DNA from: Paracoccaceae bacterium
GTDB taxonomy: Bacteria > Pseudomonadota > Alphaproteobacteria > Rhodobacterales > Rhodobacteraceae
Direction: 5' to 3'
Assembly (NCBI GenBank): GCA_022822495.1
Contig: JAJEBQ010000003.1
Coordinates: forward strand, 29,066 to 93,065
Length of the DNA: 64,000 bases
The translations under genes were made by a program, and so were the position numbers. Numbering within the stretch: the stretch's first letter is position 1; each line of letters starts with the position of its first letter. The notes beneath the pieces are model-generated. The model had not been told where the DNA came from. It was given only the letters and a program-made list of their open reading frames with translations, and ran no database searches. Shown piece after piece: positions 53,526-62,652 of the stretch.

Positions 53526-55556
53526 TCATAGAATATTTGCCAATCTTGTACCTTGATCTATGGCAATTTTGGCATCCAACCCAACTGTATTCTTTGATCC
53601 TCCAATCAGGTGATACTCTTGCCCAACTCTATTTAAATCTGTGGCTAGGGACAGTTCTGGCTTTTGGCCAGTACAAAGAACAACTGTACCTGCATCAATT
53701 TGCTGGGTATCCCCCTCATGGTTTGTAATGAGTATTCCCTTTTCGTTGATTTGATTATATGTGACGCCTGCCATCATTTGGACACCCTTCATTCTCAATG
53801 AAGATCTAAGTATCCACCCGGTAGTTTTTCCCAGTTTTCTTCCAATGCGGTCGCTGCTTCTTTGCATTAATGTGATATTCCTGCTTATCAGGATTGGCCT
53901 CGGTAAGCCTTGAATAATTCCTCCACGGTGAGTTTCTGGGTCAGTAACTCCCCAATGTTTCTTCCATGAATCGATATCTAAAGTGGGGCTATCACCTTCT
54001 TGTGATAGATATTCGGCGACATCAAACCCAATGCCTCCCGCCCCAACAATAGCAAAGGTCGTACAATTGGTATCAAAATTATCCCAAATTAAGTCGCTGT
54101 AGGTAACAACATTGGATTGGTCTATACCCTCAATATCGGGTATACTGGGCTTTACTCCTGTAGCGAGTATAATGTGATCAAAATCCAATAAATCCTTGTA
54201 ATTGGGGCTTGTACCAAGGATAACATTTACGCCAACTTCAGTTAACATGGTTTTGTACCACTCAAGCAGGCCAATAAACTCCTCCTTTCCTGGAATTCGG
54301 CTTGCTAACTGTAATTGCCCACCAATTCTCCTATCCCTTTCAAATAGAGTAACCTTATGGCCTCTCTGGGAAGCAGTTATTGCTGTAGATAAACCTGCCG
54401 GTCCTGCCCCAACAATACAGATATTTTTTGGGTCAGAAGTTGGTTCATAATTTAGTTCTGTTTCATGACAGGATCTGGGGTTTACTAAGCAGGTGGATAC
54501 CTTCATGTTGAAGGTATGATCCAAACAGGCTTGATTACAGGCTATACAAGGTGTTATGAATTTCGACCTACCTCTTCTGGCCTTGTTGACAAACTCAGAA
54601 TCTGCCAAAAAGGGTCTAGCCATTGACACCAGATCAGCGCAACCATCAGCAAGTACTTTTTCAGCAGTTTCAGGAGAATTGATACGATTTGATGCAACAA
54701 TGGGTATGTTTACTTGTCCCATAAGTTTTTTTGTGACCCATGAAAAAGCAAACTTTGGAACACTTGTAGCAATCGTTGGTATCTTTGCTTCATGCCACCC
54801 GATACCGGTATTTATGATTTTGGCACCTGCTTTCTCGACCTCCTTGGCCAAAAGAACAACCTCATCCCAATTTGATCCCTCAGGGACCAGGTCAATCATT
54901 GAGAGTCGGTAAATCACAAGGAAATCATCACCAACGGCGTTTACTATTCGTTTCACTACTTCAATGGGAAGTTTCATCCGGTTAGTGTAACTTCCACCCC
55001 AATGGTCAGTTCTATGATTGGTTCGTTTCACTAGGAACTGGTTTAGGAAGTATCCCTCGGATCCCATGATTTCCACACCGTCATAACCTATATCCCTAGC
55101 TTTAACGGCCGTTTCGGTGATATCAGAGATTTGCTTTTCAATTCCTTCCTCATCCAATTCTATTGGTGTAAACGGAGAAATCGGGGATTTTATGGGGGAA
55201 GGTGCTACACAATTCTCACCATAGGCATAACGACCAGCATGAAGAATTTGCATAGCGATTTTGCTACCGGCTTTATGAACTTCTCCAGTAAGATATTTGT
55301 GACCATCAATGTCTTCCTTGGAAAACAAGCCAGCAGCGTTTGGAAATACGGCACCTTCCTTGTTTGGGGCCATGCCTCCTGTAACCATGAGGCCAACGCC
55401 TCCACGAGCTCTTTCCGAATAGAATTTTGCCACCCTATTCCAGTCCTTGGTTTCCTCAAGCCCGGTATGCATTGAGCCCATAATGATCCGGTTTTCCAAG
55501 GTCATAAACCCTAGGTCAAGATGTTGAAATATATGTTTGAATTCTGATTCAGGCAT
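53526..55556 (-). CDS. 2,4-Dienoyl-CoA reductase-like flavoprotein (FMN/4Fe-4S/FAD)
   Basis: Old-yellow-enzyme barrel fused to a pyridine nucleotide-dependent reductase, as in FadH and trimethylamine dehydrogenase relatives. The barrel starts IFQHLDLGFMTLENRIIMGS and has ILHAGRYAYGENCVAPS. The iron-sulfur cluster cysteines lie in CIACNQACLDHTFNMKVSTC. The FAD motif is NICIVGAGPAGLSTAITASQ, and a second dinucleotide fold reads FAIVGAGGIGFDVAEYL. 676 residues. The ATG at 55556 is used. The 5' part of this gene is duplicated, in decayed form, at 61328-61746, on the other side of the restriction genes. The exact substrate is not known. Confidence 0.88.
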   Translation of the reverse strand: MPESEFKHIFQHLDLGFMTLENRIIMGSMHTGLEETKDWNRVAKFYSERARGGVGLMVTGGMAPNKEGAVFPNAAGLFSKEDIDGHKYLTGEVHKAGSKIAMQILHAGRYAYGENCVAPSPIKSPISPFTPIELDEEGIEKQISDITETAVKARDIGYDGVEIMGSEGYFLNQFLVKRTNHRTDHWGGSYTNRMKLPIEVVKRIVNAVGDDFLVIYRLSMIDLVPEGSNWDEVVLLAKEVEKAGAKIINTGIGWHEAKIPTIATSVPKFAFSWVTKKLMGQVNIPIVASNRINSPETAEKVLADGCADLVSMARPFLADSEFVNKARRGRSKFITPCIACNQACLDHTFNMKVSTCLVNPRSCHETELNYEPTSDPKNICIVGAGPAGLSTAITASQRGHKVTLFERDRRIGGQLQLASRIPGKEEFIGLLEWYKTMLTEVGVNVILGTSPNYKDLLDFDHIILATGVKPSIPDIEGIDQSNVVTYSDLIWDNFDTNCTTFAIVGAGGIGFDVAEYLSQEGDSPTLDIDSWKKHWGVTDPETHRGGIIQGLPRPILISRNITLMQRSSDRIGRKLGKTTGWILRSSLRMKGVQMMAGVTYNQINEKGILITNHEGDTQQIDAGTVVLCTGQKPELSLATDLNRVGQEYHLIGGSKNTVGLDAKIAIDQGTRLANIL

Positions 55557-55761
55557 ATTTATCCCACGGTGCTTTTGAAAAACATGTATGACATTTGTAT
55601 TTATGTGACCAATATATTTTCTAATCGGAAATGAGATTAGATTTAAGTTACAATTTTGCACACCAAATGTGGCTTTCGATAACTACTGGACAAAAAGATT
55701 GAAGTACCCTGCTCATTAATTATCTCAACTTAAAGAAATTAACCAACTGGAGAAATTAGTA

Positions 55762-56421
55762 ATGCGACCTGAACAATTATCAGAACGTTATCCTGTACTT
55801 TATCACATCGCATGGAGAGGAAGCTGGCCGAGTATTGAGGAAAACGGATTGCTATCAACCAAGGAGTTGTTAAGGTTGTATGGCAAGAGTGAAGATGAAA
55901 TATTTCCACTTACCTGGAAACGGCGTGATCATTGGGTAGAAATCAACTGCCCGGGACGACCAAGTGCAGTGATCAGGGACCAGAAACCAATGACAGATAA
56001 TGGGTTGGTTAGCGCACTCCCAAATAACGTGAAACCTTGCCAGTGGTACGATTTAATAAATTCAATGGTATTCTTCTGGCCCGCGGAAGAACGCCTTAAG
56101 ACAATGATTTGTGCTAGGGCATATAGCGGGATGGAACATGATGTGCTGGTTGTGGATACTAAAAAATTAGTGCATCTAGTGGAGGGAAGCATTAGGCTCT
56201 CTCCCATTAACAGTGGGAGTACATACCGCTCGTACCCTAGAGATATGACCTTATTCAAAAGCATTGAAGATTATCCTTTTGAAGAAAGGTGGCAAAAACA
56301 GAAACGAAAAGGTGCAATAGCTGAGGTTTGTGTGAAGGATGGGGTAAAACAAATTCAAGAGGCCGTTATCCAAGTAAAGCATGGATTGGCAGAAGATATT
56401 CTCAAGGATTTGGGGCTTTGA
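55762..56421 (+). CDS. DUF7002-like protein, possibly ADP-ribosyltransferase-related
   Basis: 219 residues. The start LYHIAWRGSWPSIEENGLLST recalls the NAD-binding first strand of DarT-like ADP-ribosyltransferases (YHIT...SI...GL), and VFFWPAEERLKTMICARAYS follows the pattern of a second strand. These resemblances are by eye only. GGAG is 8 bases before the ATG. It is convergent with mcrC and divergent from the flavoprotein gene, so it belongs to the defence island rather than to an operon. No DarG-like antitoxin is next to it. A toxin or effector role is possible, not shown. Confidence 0.6.
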   Translation: MRPEQLSERYPVLYHIAWRGSWPSIEENGLLSTKELLRLYGKSEDEIFPLTWKRRDHWVEINCPGRPSAVIRDQKPMTDNGLVSALPNNVKPCQWYDLINSMVFFWPAEERLKTMICARAYSGMEHDVLVVDTKKLVHLVEGSIRLSPINSGSTYRSYPRDMTLFKSIEDYPFEERWQKQKRKGAIAEVCVKDGVKQIQEAVIQVKHGLAEDILKDLGL

Positions 56422-56584
56422 CAAGGGTTATATTCTAGCAATAAACTGTTATTAGTAGACTAGTTAGCATATGCTCCATATACCGCTATTGACCAACTCA
56501 TATGTCCTGACATGTTTATCTATACGGTCTAAAATTCAGGATTTGAAACCTTTGATTGCGGTTTTGTAGCAATCTCTTCACAAA

Positions 56585-58003
56585 TCAAAATTTAGACTTA
56601 AGAGTGTCTATGAGCGTGCTACACTGTTTGCTCATGAGTTCGTTAAAATTCGGAGATGAATTGTCTGGAATTTTCAAGAAAAGGACATGAAAAGGAATTT
56701 CTTGACCTTGTTGCCGGATCACATCTGAAATTAAACCACGGGTTTTATCCATATTGTTTGCTGTCCACTTTTCTTCAGACATTGGGTAAATAAAACCACA
56801 ACCACCCATTGTGGCATTATTGCTATACTGACCTAGATATGTGTGCAGTTGGAAAAGATCCTCCCGATTAACCCCGTATTGAGGATCAAAGGTCTTGTAC
56901 TTCACGTCAAAGACGTAAAGTCTGCCATTGTTCTCAAAAACAAGATCAGGTTCAATTTTACGCTTGTAACTGCTGAGAGCTCCGGAAGGGATTTTATAAT
57001 TCTGTTCAAATTTACTGAGTAGGTGTATCCCATCTCGTTTGATGAGTTTCCTGATGAAATACTCAAAAAGCATTGATATATCAAAAAAGAAAGCGTTTGT
57101 TTCATGCCGGGTATCAAAATCCGAACCCTGTTGCGTGACGATTTGCTTCGATAAATCTATCAAAACATTGTAATCTTTGTAGAATGGATTGGTATAAAAT
57201 GGCGTCTCCAATATTTCCTGATGGGATCTTTTCATACCCTGATTGGCAGTAAGAAATGCATTATAAACACTTCTTGTAGCTTGACAGAAAGAGTAATGTT
57301 TAATCGTCTCATAGGCTTTGAGGAATAAAGCTGTCGCAGGGCTGACATAGCTGTGTTCTCGGTAGGAACATAAATATTTTCCCGAGAAGTTGTTTTGGAA
57401 ATAGTCAACGGCATTAATTGTTCCTCTTACCGGGGAAATTCGTTCAATCTGTTTTATGTAGGTTTTGGGTAATCCCAACCGATAAGCCCTCTTAAATTTG
57501 ATATTCCAAAGGTAGGCAAGAAGCCACTCATATCCGATGTCATGACTTTCACCACCAATATTTTCCATTTCAAGAAAACCATCGGCATCGGCAATGATGT
57601 ATTTTAAGAAAGCATCACCAAACCGAGAACTAATTTTAAGGGAATAATCACCACGCTTAACAAAGCCAATTAAATTACCCGTACTAAGTGTAAAATTTCT
57701 TGCATTTGTACCGGTTACACCTATAAATCCGCCGTCGGTATTATGTTCGTATTCGTTGTCGTTAAAAAGGATGAGAGCATCGGCAATGTTGTCCTCCAGC
57801 ATTTTTTCCACATCACGAGAAACTGAATTCAGAAAATGCCAAATAGCAGGTTCGTTATTCCATACTTTTCCCCTTTGACGATATTCCCTGGCGAGAAGCT
57901 GAATCGGTTCTGGAAAACGTTGATTGGTTAAAAGACCTTCGTTGATCAAATAAGACTGGTTATCGACCAGTGTTCCGTTCTTTATGATGTCGAAAAGCCA
58001 CAC
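56585..58003 (-). CDS. mcrC: McrC-like nuclease subunit of McrBC restriction system
   Basis: Joins the McrB GTPase to cut methylated or modified DNA. The N-terminal half is the McrB-binding region, with GRSD-like sequence weak. The C-terminal PD-(D/E)xK nuclease is clear: KIEPDLVFENNGRLYVFDVK, with Asp353, Asp366 and Lys368. 472 residues. The start is a GTG four bases after the mcrB stop, so it is translated in an operon with mcrB. It lies last in the Mrr-McrB-McrC unit. Confidence 0.9.
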   Translation of the reverse strand: MWLFDIIKNGTLVDNQSYLINEGLLTNQRFPEPIQLLAREYRQRGKVWNNEPAIWHFLNSVSRDVEKMLEDNIADALILFNDNEYEHNTDGGFIGVTGTNARNFTLSTGNLIGFVKRGDYSLKISSRFGDAFLKYIIADADGFLEMENIGGESHDIGYEWLLAYLWNIKFKRAYRLGLPKTYIKQIERISPVRGTINAVDYFQNNFSGKYLCSYREHSYVSPATALFLKAYETIKHYSFCQATRSVYNAFLTANQGMKRSHQEILETPFYTNPFYKDYNVLIDLSKQIVTQQGSDFDTRHETNAFFFDISMLFEYFIRKLIKRDGIHLLSKFEQNYKIPSGALSSYKRKIEPDLVFENNGRLYVFDVKYKTFDPQYGVNREDLFQLHTYLGQYSNNATMGGCGFIYPMSEEKWTANNMDKTRGLISDVIRQQGQEIPFHVLFLKIPDNSSPNFNELMSKQCSTLIDTLKSKF

Positions 58004-58006
58004 AAT

Positions 58007-59650
58007 TTAAACACCGAATACGTTACCAAAAGAACCAATGAGTTGATCTTCTTTGCCGGTACCGCGCAGGTATTCCTGTAGCAAAGGTCTGATACAATCG
58101 TCCCAAACCCGTTGTCTAACCTCTACAACTGTGAGACTTCTGGAATACTCCAAATTCATTAAATAAGCGTGACCGATTTGGTAATCAGATCCCAGTAATG
58201 GTTCTTTCGTTATTTCCGTGTTCAATTGTTCAAGATTGTCCGCAAGGGGAGCCCATGATTTACAATACTGATTAAGATGGTATCTCAACAGTGCTGTATC
58301 CGGTGGGACTTCTTCCCAACGGAATCTGCGTCGGAGAGCGAAATCAAAAATTTCCACACTCCGATCAACGGTATTCATCGTTCCAATCAGATAAAGATTT
58401 GTTGGAATAAAAAATCGGTGCCCCTGATCAGTCGGAAGCATACCAGTTTGCTTGGTGTTTAAATTTGCATATTGAGTTTTGACGCTACCTTTGACACCAC
58501 GATACTCTAGACAATACATCAGTTCACCAAAAACACGAGACAGCTCAGCTCGGTTAACTTCATCAATAATGAAGAAGAATGGTGGTACAGCATCGGAAAC
58601 AAGCCTGGATGAATCTGAAATTTCAAATATGTACTCCCAGTGAGTACCTGGTAATTCTTCTTTATAGTCAAGAAGTTCAGCGATTGTTATTTTTCCCCAG
58701 TCCTTTTTTAGTCCAAGACCATAAAAATCAATTTCCCACTTCCCGGCCTTAAGACAAAATTCCTTAAAAATACCATTCTGTAATGTCAGTTGTGCAACCC
58801 CGTTACTGTCTAGAATAGGGCGTAAGCCTTCCATGAAATCTTCATAACTGAAAGAGGTATGAAATTGTATCAGTTCAATCTGACTTTCATGTGTAAAATT
58901 GCTACTTGGTGCAAATTCCTCTTTCCAGATATCAAACAAAAGAGAGGTTTGTTGACGAGCCTGGTATGTTTTTCCAGTTCCGGGAGCCCCGTATTTTACA
59001 ATTTGTTTTTTTAGACTGAATGGACTGAGTAGATTCTCATACAGTAGCCATACAAACATGCTCAGGTAAAATTCATCCGTTTTTTGGGACCTGAGCTCAT
59101 CAACGAACTCATCTTTGATGAACTTTAGCAAGTAATTATTTTTCGAAAACCAATCTGGATCTTCATCTGGGGGGTATTCCGGGATAATTCCTTCATTTAT
59201 TAGCCAACTGAAAATTTGATTGAATTTTCCAGAATCAACTGTTGTGGAAACTTCAAGCGTACAGGCTGCCGCGACACGATTGACAAGGACTGGATTGTTT
59301 GTTTTACCTTGGGCAGACCACACATCACCAAAATTTCTAAAAGTCTCTTTGTTGGGATCTAGGATGAATTTTTCCAGTGCGAATAGAAAATCCTCGTTTT
59401 TTATAAACAACTGGAAGTTTTCATCACTCAGAACAGACTGGCCGCGAGAAGCAATTCCGTTATTTTTTTCATAAAGAAGTTGCTTGAGAAATTCCTCATC
59501 ATTTTGAGACAATCCTTCGCCTTCGTTAATGCGTTCACGGATTTGTCCGACTTTTCCACAAAACTCACGATAGGCTTCATGCCAGCCATCAATATTGTGC
59601 TTATTATTTTCAATCAGGTAGTTGTAAAGGTTCTTTAGTCTACTTTTCAT
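58007..59650 (-). CDS. mcrB: McrB-like GTPase of McrBC restriction system
   Basis: AAA+ GTP-driven motor that recognises modified DNA. Walker A YGAPGTGKT is at residues 220-228, Walker B FFIIDEVNRAELSR at 359-372, and the family-specific GTP signature MNTVDRS at 425-431. The arginine-finger region FALRRRFRWEEVP follows. The N-terminal 200 residues are the variable specificity domain, without a recognisable EVE or SRA motif. 547 residues. It begins 8 bp after the Mrr gene. Confidence 0.93.
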   Translation of the reverse strand: MKSRLKNLYNYLIENNKHNIDGWHEAYREFCGKVGQIRERINEGEGLSQNDEEFLKQLLYEKNNGIASRGQSVLSDENFQLFIKNEDFLFALEKFILDPNKETFRNFGDVWSAQGKTNNPVLVNRVAAACTLEVSTTVDSGKFNQIFSWLINEGIIPEYPPDEDPDWFSKNNYLLKFIKDEFVDELRSQKTDEFYLSMFVWLLYENLLSPFSLKKQIVKYGAPGTGKTYQARQQTSLLFDIWKEEFAPSSNFTHESQIELIQFHTSFSYEDFMEGLRPILDSNGVAQLTLQNGIFKEFCLKAGKWEIDFYGLGLKKDWGKITIAELLDYKEELPGTHWEYIFEISDSSRLVSDAVPPFFFIIDEVNRAELSRVFGELMYCLEYRGVKGSVKTQYANLNTKQTGMLPTDQGHRFFIPTNLYLIGTMNTVDRSVEIFDFALRRRFRWEEVPPDTALLRYHLNQYCKSWAPLADNLEQLNTEITKEPLLGSDYQIGHAYLMNLEYSRSLTVVEVRQRVWDDCIRPLLQEYLRGTGKEDQLIGSFGNVFGV

Positions 59651-59658
59651 TTCAGCCC

Positions 59659-60693
59659 CTAGTCTTGAATATCGTTCACTTTTTCAGCGATGGGTAATTC
59701 CTCTAGTTCGAAGAGGTCGTGTGACTTTCGGCGAACCCCAATGTTATATTCCATCAGGAGTGCAACTAACTGTTTGCCGTTCATTAAACCCACAGGAGTT
59801 TTATCAGACTGGTTGGCCTCCTTGATAGCACCCTTACTAAAGTCGCTGGTAGTGATAATCAAACCCTGTTCGTGTGCTCCAAGGCTTCCGCGAACCTGTT
59901 GAACAATTGGGGTCTGGATATTACCCTTCCAACGTTTTGCCTGAACAGCCATCTTGATACGAACCACATCACCAATAAGTAGTGTACCCCGAACATCTAT
60001 ACCTCCATCGTTGTGGTATTTGGTTACTTCAATACTTTCAAAACCCATCTCAGCAAGTAGCTGTCCAACAAGTTCTTCGAACTGATCCGGGTTAAGGGCT
60101 TTTAATCTAGCCAAAACTTTTTTTCTTATCTCTTTATTGTGTGTGTTAATTTGAGATGGTAGATCAGTTTTCATCCATTTTACAAGGCTGAAATGCCCAG
60201 GTGATGATCGAATAAATCGAGTGGGTTTGCCAATGGCCTTTGTCCTTTTAAGTTCATTTAACAATTGAGCATTCATGGTGGCTTCTGGTGTCCTACCTGT
60301 AGAAAATAACAACCCCTTTTTCAGGGCTTTTTCAGTAATATCCTTGTAGTGCATGGGCTTTCCAGACTGTTCAAGTATCTTTTCTGCCGAAGCCAGAAAG
60401 GAATATCCACCTTTTATATAAACCCTACTATTGGTGGTGCCATGGCTCCCTTGTTTTTCATTCTTCTGGACTTTCCGAAGAGAAAATTTTCCTGGTGCAA
60501 CCCTCATAAAAGCGGATTGGTTTCCATAGGTATTGATATCACTATTTAGACAGGAAAAAACTGAAGCCTCAGGTGTTTTCCCTTTGCTGGACCACAAACC
60601 AGTTTCAATAATGCTTTTGGTGATCTCTTTATAATGAAGTGGTTCTTCTACACTCCTCAAAATTTGTAAAACTGCTTTTTTAACACTCATCAT
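59659..60693 (-). CDS. Mrr-family endonuclease with two HARE-HTH domains
   Basis: Predicted modification-dependent nuclease. Residues 1-75 and about 93-172 are two HARE-HTH winged helices: each has a LHYKEIT or MHYKDIT core, then SSKGKTPEASV or STGRTPEATM, and APGKFSL or SPGHFSL at the end. HARE-HTH domains are linked to reading modified DNA. The Mrr catalytic domain covers about 195-320: QFEELVGQLLAEMGFESIEV, HNDGGIDVRG with Asp233, and VQAKRW with Gln251 and Lys253. It is the first gene of a tight operon with mcrB and mcrC, which is unusual and suggests a third component of the system. Confidence 0.9.
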   Translation of the reverse strand: MMSVKKAVLQILRSVEEPLHYKEITKSIIETGLWSSKGKTPEASVFSCLNSDINTYGNQSAFMRVAPGKFSLRKVQKNEKQGSHGTTNSRVYIKGGYSFLASAEKILEQSGKPMHYKDITEKALKKGLLFSTGRTPEATMNAQLLNELKRTKAIGKPTRFIRSSPGHFSLVKWMKTDLPSQINTHNKEIRKKVLARLKALNPDQFEELVGQLLAEMGFESIEVTKYHNDGGIDVRGTLLIGDVVRIKMAVQAKRWKGNIQTPIVQQVRGSLGAHEQGLIITTSDFSKGAIKEANQSDKTPVGLMNGKQLVALLMEYNIGVRRKSHDLFELEELPIAEKVNDIQD

Positions 60694-61327
60694 TCAACTT
60701 CCATTCCGTTCATTAGTTTGAGGTTTGGAGTACGACTAGAAATAATAATTACATTTATTTTGGGAAATAGCCACTTTATCTCCCGGCTTTGTCACTTTAG
60801 CCGTTATTTCACCTTTTCTGTAATCCCTGTACGCCCATTGTACCTATCTTTGACTAGTGAGATTCGTACTAACTTTTTTGTAGTGACTACGAAATATTAA
60901 TGTGCTCCAATAACCAATATAACCTCTCTATTAACACCCAACGCAATAACATCAACTACAAGAGAGGCCTACCAATGGCCAATATCCTGGCTCTCAAGGA
61001 AGACAACTGGTATCCATCAATTCTATGGCCACCTAAAAAGAGATAGGCTTTGTGTCTACAACGGGTGAAATTTAGGCCAGGTTAAGGGAAGATGGTTGGG
61101 GTTCTGCTGGCTACTAATTGGATAGGGAATTGCCTGTTGGCAGATGAAGATGGATGGAAGATTGGCCGGAGTTGTCAGTGAGTGAAAATGAGGGCTGTGT
61201 TGCTACCATGGTGTGGGATAATGTGTACATGGCGTTGGAAAAGATTTTAAAAGTGGCTTTGTAGTGCCTCCACCAAATGGATAATCCCCATGTGAAAGGA
61301 TTTCAAGAACTTAAAGTGTCAAAGTCG
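60694..61327. other. Intergenic region upstream of the restriction operon
   Basis: About 630 bp without a supported gene. It should hold the promoter of the Mrr-McrB-McrC operon, though no clear elements were found. A short frame near 60975 (MANILALKEDNWYPSILWPP) stops early. The right half has G-rich stretches but no obvious structure. Confidence 0.4.
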
Positions 61328-61746
61328 AGAGATTTGTTTTTAAATCCCTTCCTCAACCAATTCTATTGGTCAAAAGGGAAAAATCGGTGATTATATTTGT
61401 GAAGGTGCTACACAATTCTTGCCATAGTCATAACGCCCAGCATGAAGAATTAGCTTTGTAATTTTTCCACCAGTGATGTGAACTTTTCCACTTAGATATC
61501 TGTGTCCATCAAGGTCTTCCTTTGAAAACAAACCGGTGGTGTTTGGGAATACGATACCTTCCCTGTTGGGGGCTATACCTCCCGTAGCCTTGAGGCTAAC
61601 AACTCCACGGGCTATTTCCGGATAGAAACAACTCAATTCCAATCCTTGGTTTCCTCTAAACCTGTACGCATTGAGCCCATAATGATCCGATTTTCCAAGG
61701 TCATAAACCCTAGGTATAGAGGTTGAAATATATGTTTGAATTCAGC
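61328..61746 (-). pseudogene. Decayed duplicate of the 5' part of the flavoprotein gene
   Basis: This segment aligns with 55125-55545, the first ~145 codons of the flavoprotein gene. Shared protein motifs are FSKEDLDGHRYLSGKVH (versus FSKEDIDGHKYLTGEVH) and LILHAGRYDYGKNCVAPS (versus ILHAGRYAYGENCVAPS). Nucleotide identity is high in places, for example at CCAAGGTCATAAACCCTAGG. The start codon is gone, stops and shifts break the frame, and alignment ends near codon 145. Both copies lie on the minus strand, so they are direct repeats flanking the defence genes. Protein identity over the clean part is about 70% by eye, so the duplication is not recent. Confidence 0.85.
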
Positions 61747-62073
61747 TACAGATATAAGTGTTCTAATTCCTTATAAAGAAAAACTTACTTGGCTTATTAA
61801 ATCAATGAGTCAATTTTCATAATTTTTGATACAATTTGAAACAACACATTCGATCATGAAATTTTGCTTCAGTAGCCTCTTCACTCTGGAAGTATCATGA
61901 AGGAACTCACCTTGACAGCAAGCAACTAAAGAGAATCATTCTATTCGGTTGAAGAAATCTCAGCAGAAGTTTTGTACTCATTAATCGGTTAAGATTTCGA
62001 TAAATGCAGGGGTAAGAAATTTTTCGACCTGAACAATAATCTAAGTACTTTTATTTACCGTCAATTTCAGTTC
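61747..62073. other. Region between flavoprotein fragment and MntA-like gene
   Basis: No gene supported. Near 61905-61954 a short plus-strand reading LDSKQLKRIILFG followed by a stop resembles the strand before the GSxxRG loop of a nucleotidyltransferase; it may be the remnant of another such gene. Confidence 0.3.
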
Positions 62074-62103
62074 TTGCCAGTAGTCCCTGTTACACTATAT
62101 AAT
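62074..62103 (+). promoter_or_regulatory. Promoter of the MntA-like gene
   Basis: TTGCCA at 62074-62079 and TATAAT at 62098-62103, spacer 18 bp. The expected transcript start is near 62110, just before the GGAG (62121-62124) and TTG start of the gene. Confidence 0.6.
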
Positions 62104-62131
62104 TTAGAGGACATAGTAATGGAGTGTTATC

Positions 62132-62443
62132 TTGCACCAACTCATCGCAGACAAGAAAGAAGAGGTTGCCAAGGTCTGTCGGAAGTACAATGTGGCAAGA
62201 CTGGAGATTTACGGTTCAGCTGCCAGAGGAGAGGATTTTGATCCTGAAACCAGCGATGCCGACTTTCTGGTTGAGTACAACCCACCACTCCTGCCGGGAC
62301 TTTCGAAAAGGTATTTTGGTATGATCAGAAACTTGCGAGAAACCCTTGGCAGGGAAGTGGATCTGTTAACCGTTGGTTCAGTCAGGAAAAAATATCTCCA
62401 GGAAGCAATCAACCGCGACCGTGAGGTGGTTTATGCTGCCTGA
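62132..62443 (+). CDS. MntA-like minimal nucleotidyltransferase antitoxin
   Basis: In MntA-HepT systems this protein AMPylates and silences the HEPN RNase HepT. The catalytic loop RLEIYGSAARGEDF carries the GSxxRG motif and ETSDADFLVEY the Asp-x-Asp pair; a third acidic residue is in REVDLLTV. 103 residues. The start is a TTG, supported by GGAG 7 bases upstream; no in-frame ATG precedes it. The partner gene that overlaps it is truncated, so this looks like an orphaned antitoxin. Confidence 0.85.
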   Translation: MHQLIADKKEEVAKVCRKYNVARLEIYGSAARGEDFDPETSDADFLVEYNPPLLPGLSKRYFGMIRNLRETLGREVDLLTVGSVRKKYLQEAINRDREVVYAA

Positions 62444-62573
62444 TCCCAAGGTGTTGCTTGAAGACATAACTACTGCTTCTGACCATATACGCTTTTTTAC
62501 TCTAAAAACTAGTTTGACGCCAGACAGTATCATAATTTCTTCGAGGCAACTTACCAAAATTAGGTGTACCTGA
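62433..62573 (+). pseudogene. Truncated HepT-like (DUF86) partner
   Basis: From the ATG at 62433, overlapping the end of the MntA-like gene, the frame starts MLPDPKVLLEDITTASDHIRF like the first helix of HepT toxins, but stops after 46 residues. The C-terminal helices with the Rx4xY/H RNase motif are missing. It is probably a broken toxin. Confidence 0.65.
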
Positions 62574-62652
62574 CTACAAAACTAGAAAATTTCATAGGAA
62601 GTTCTGCAACATTTTGTAATTTTTTGATCCAATAGAAATAAGTATTTGTATC

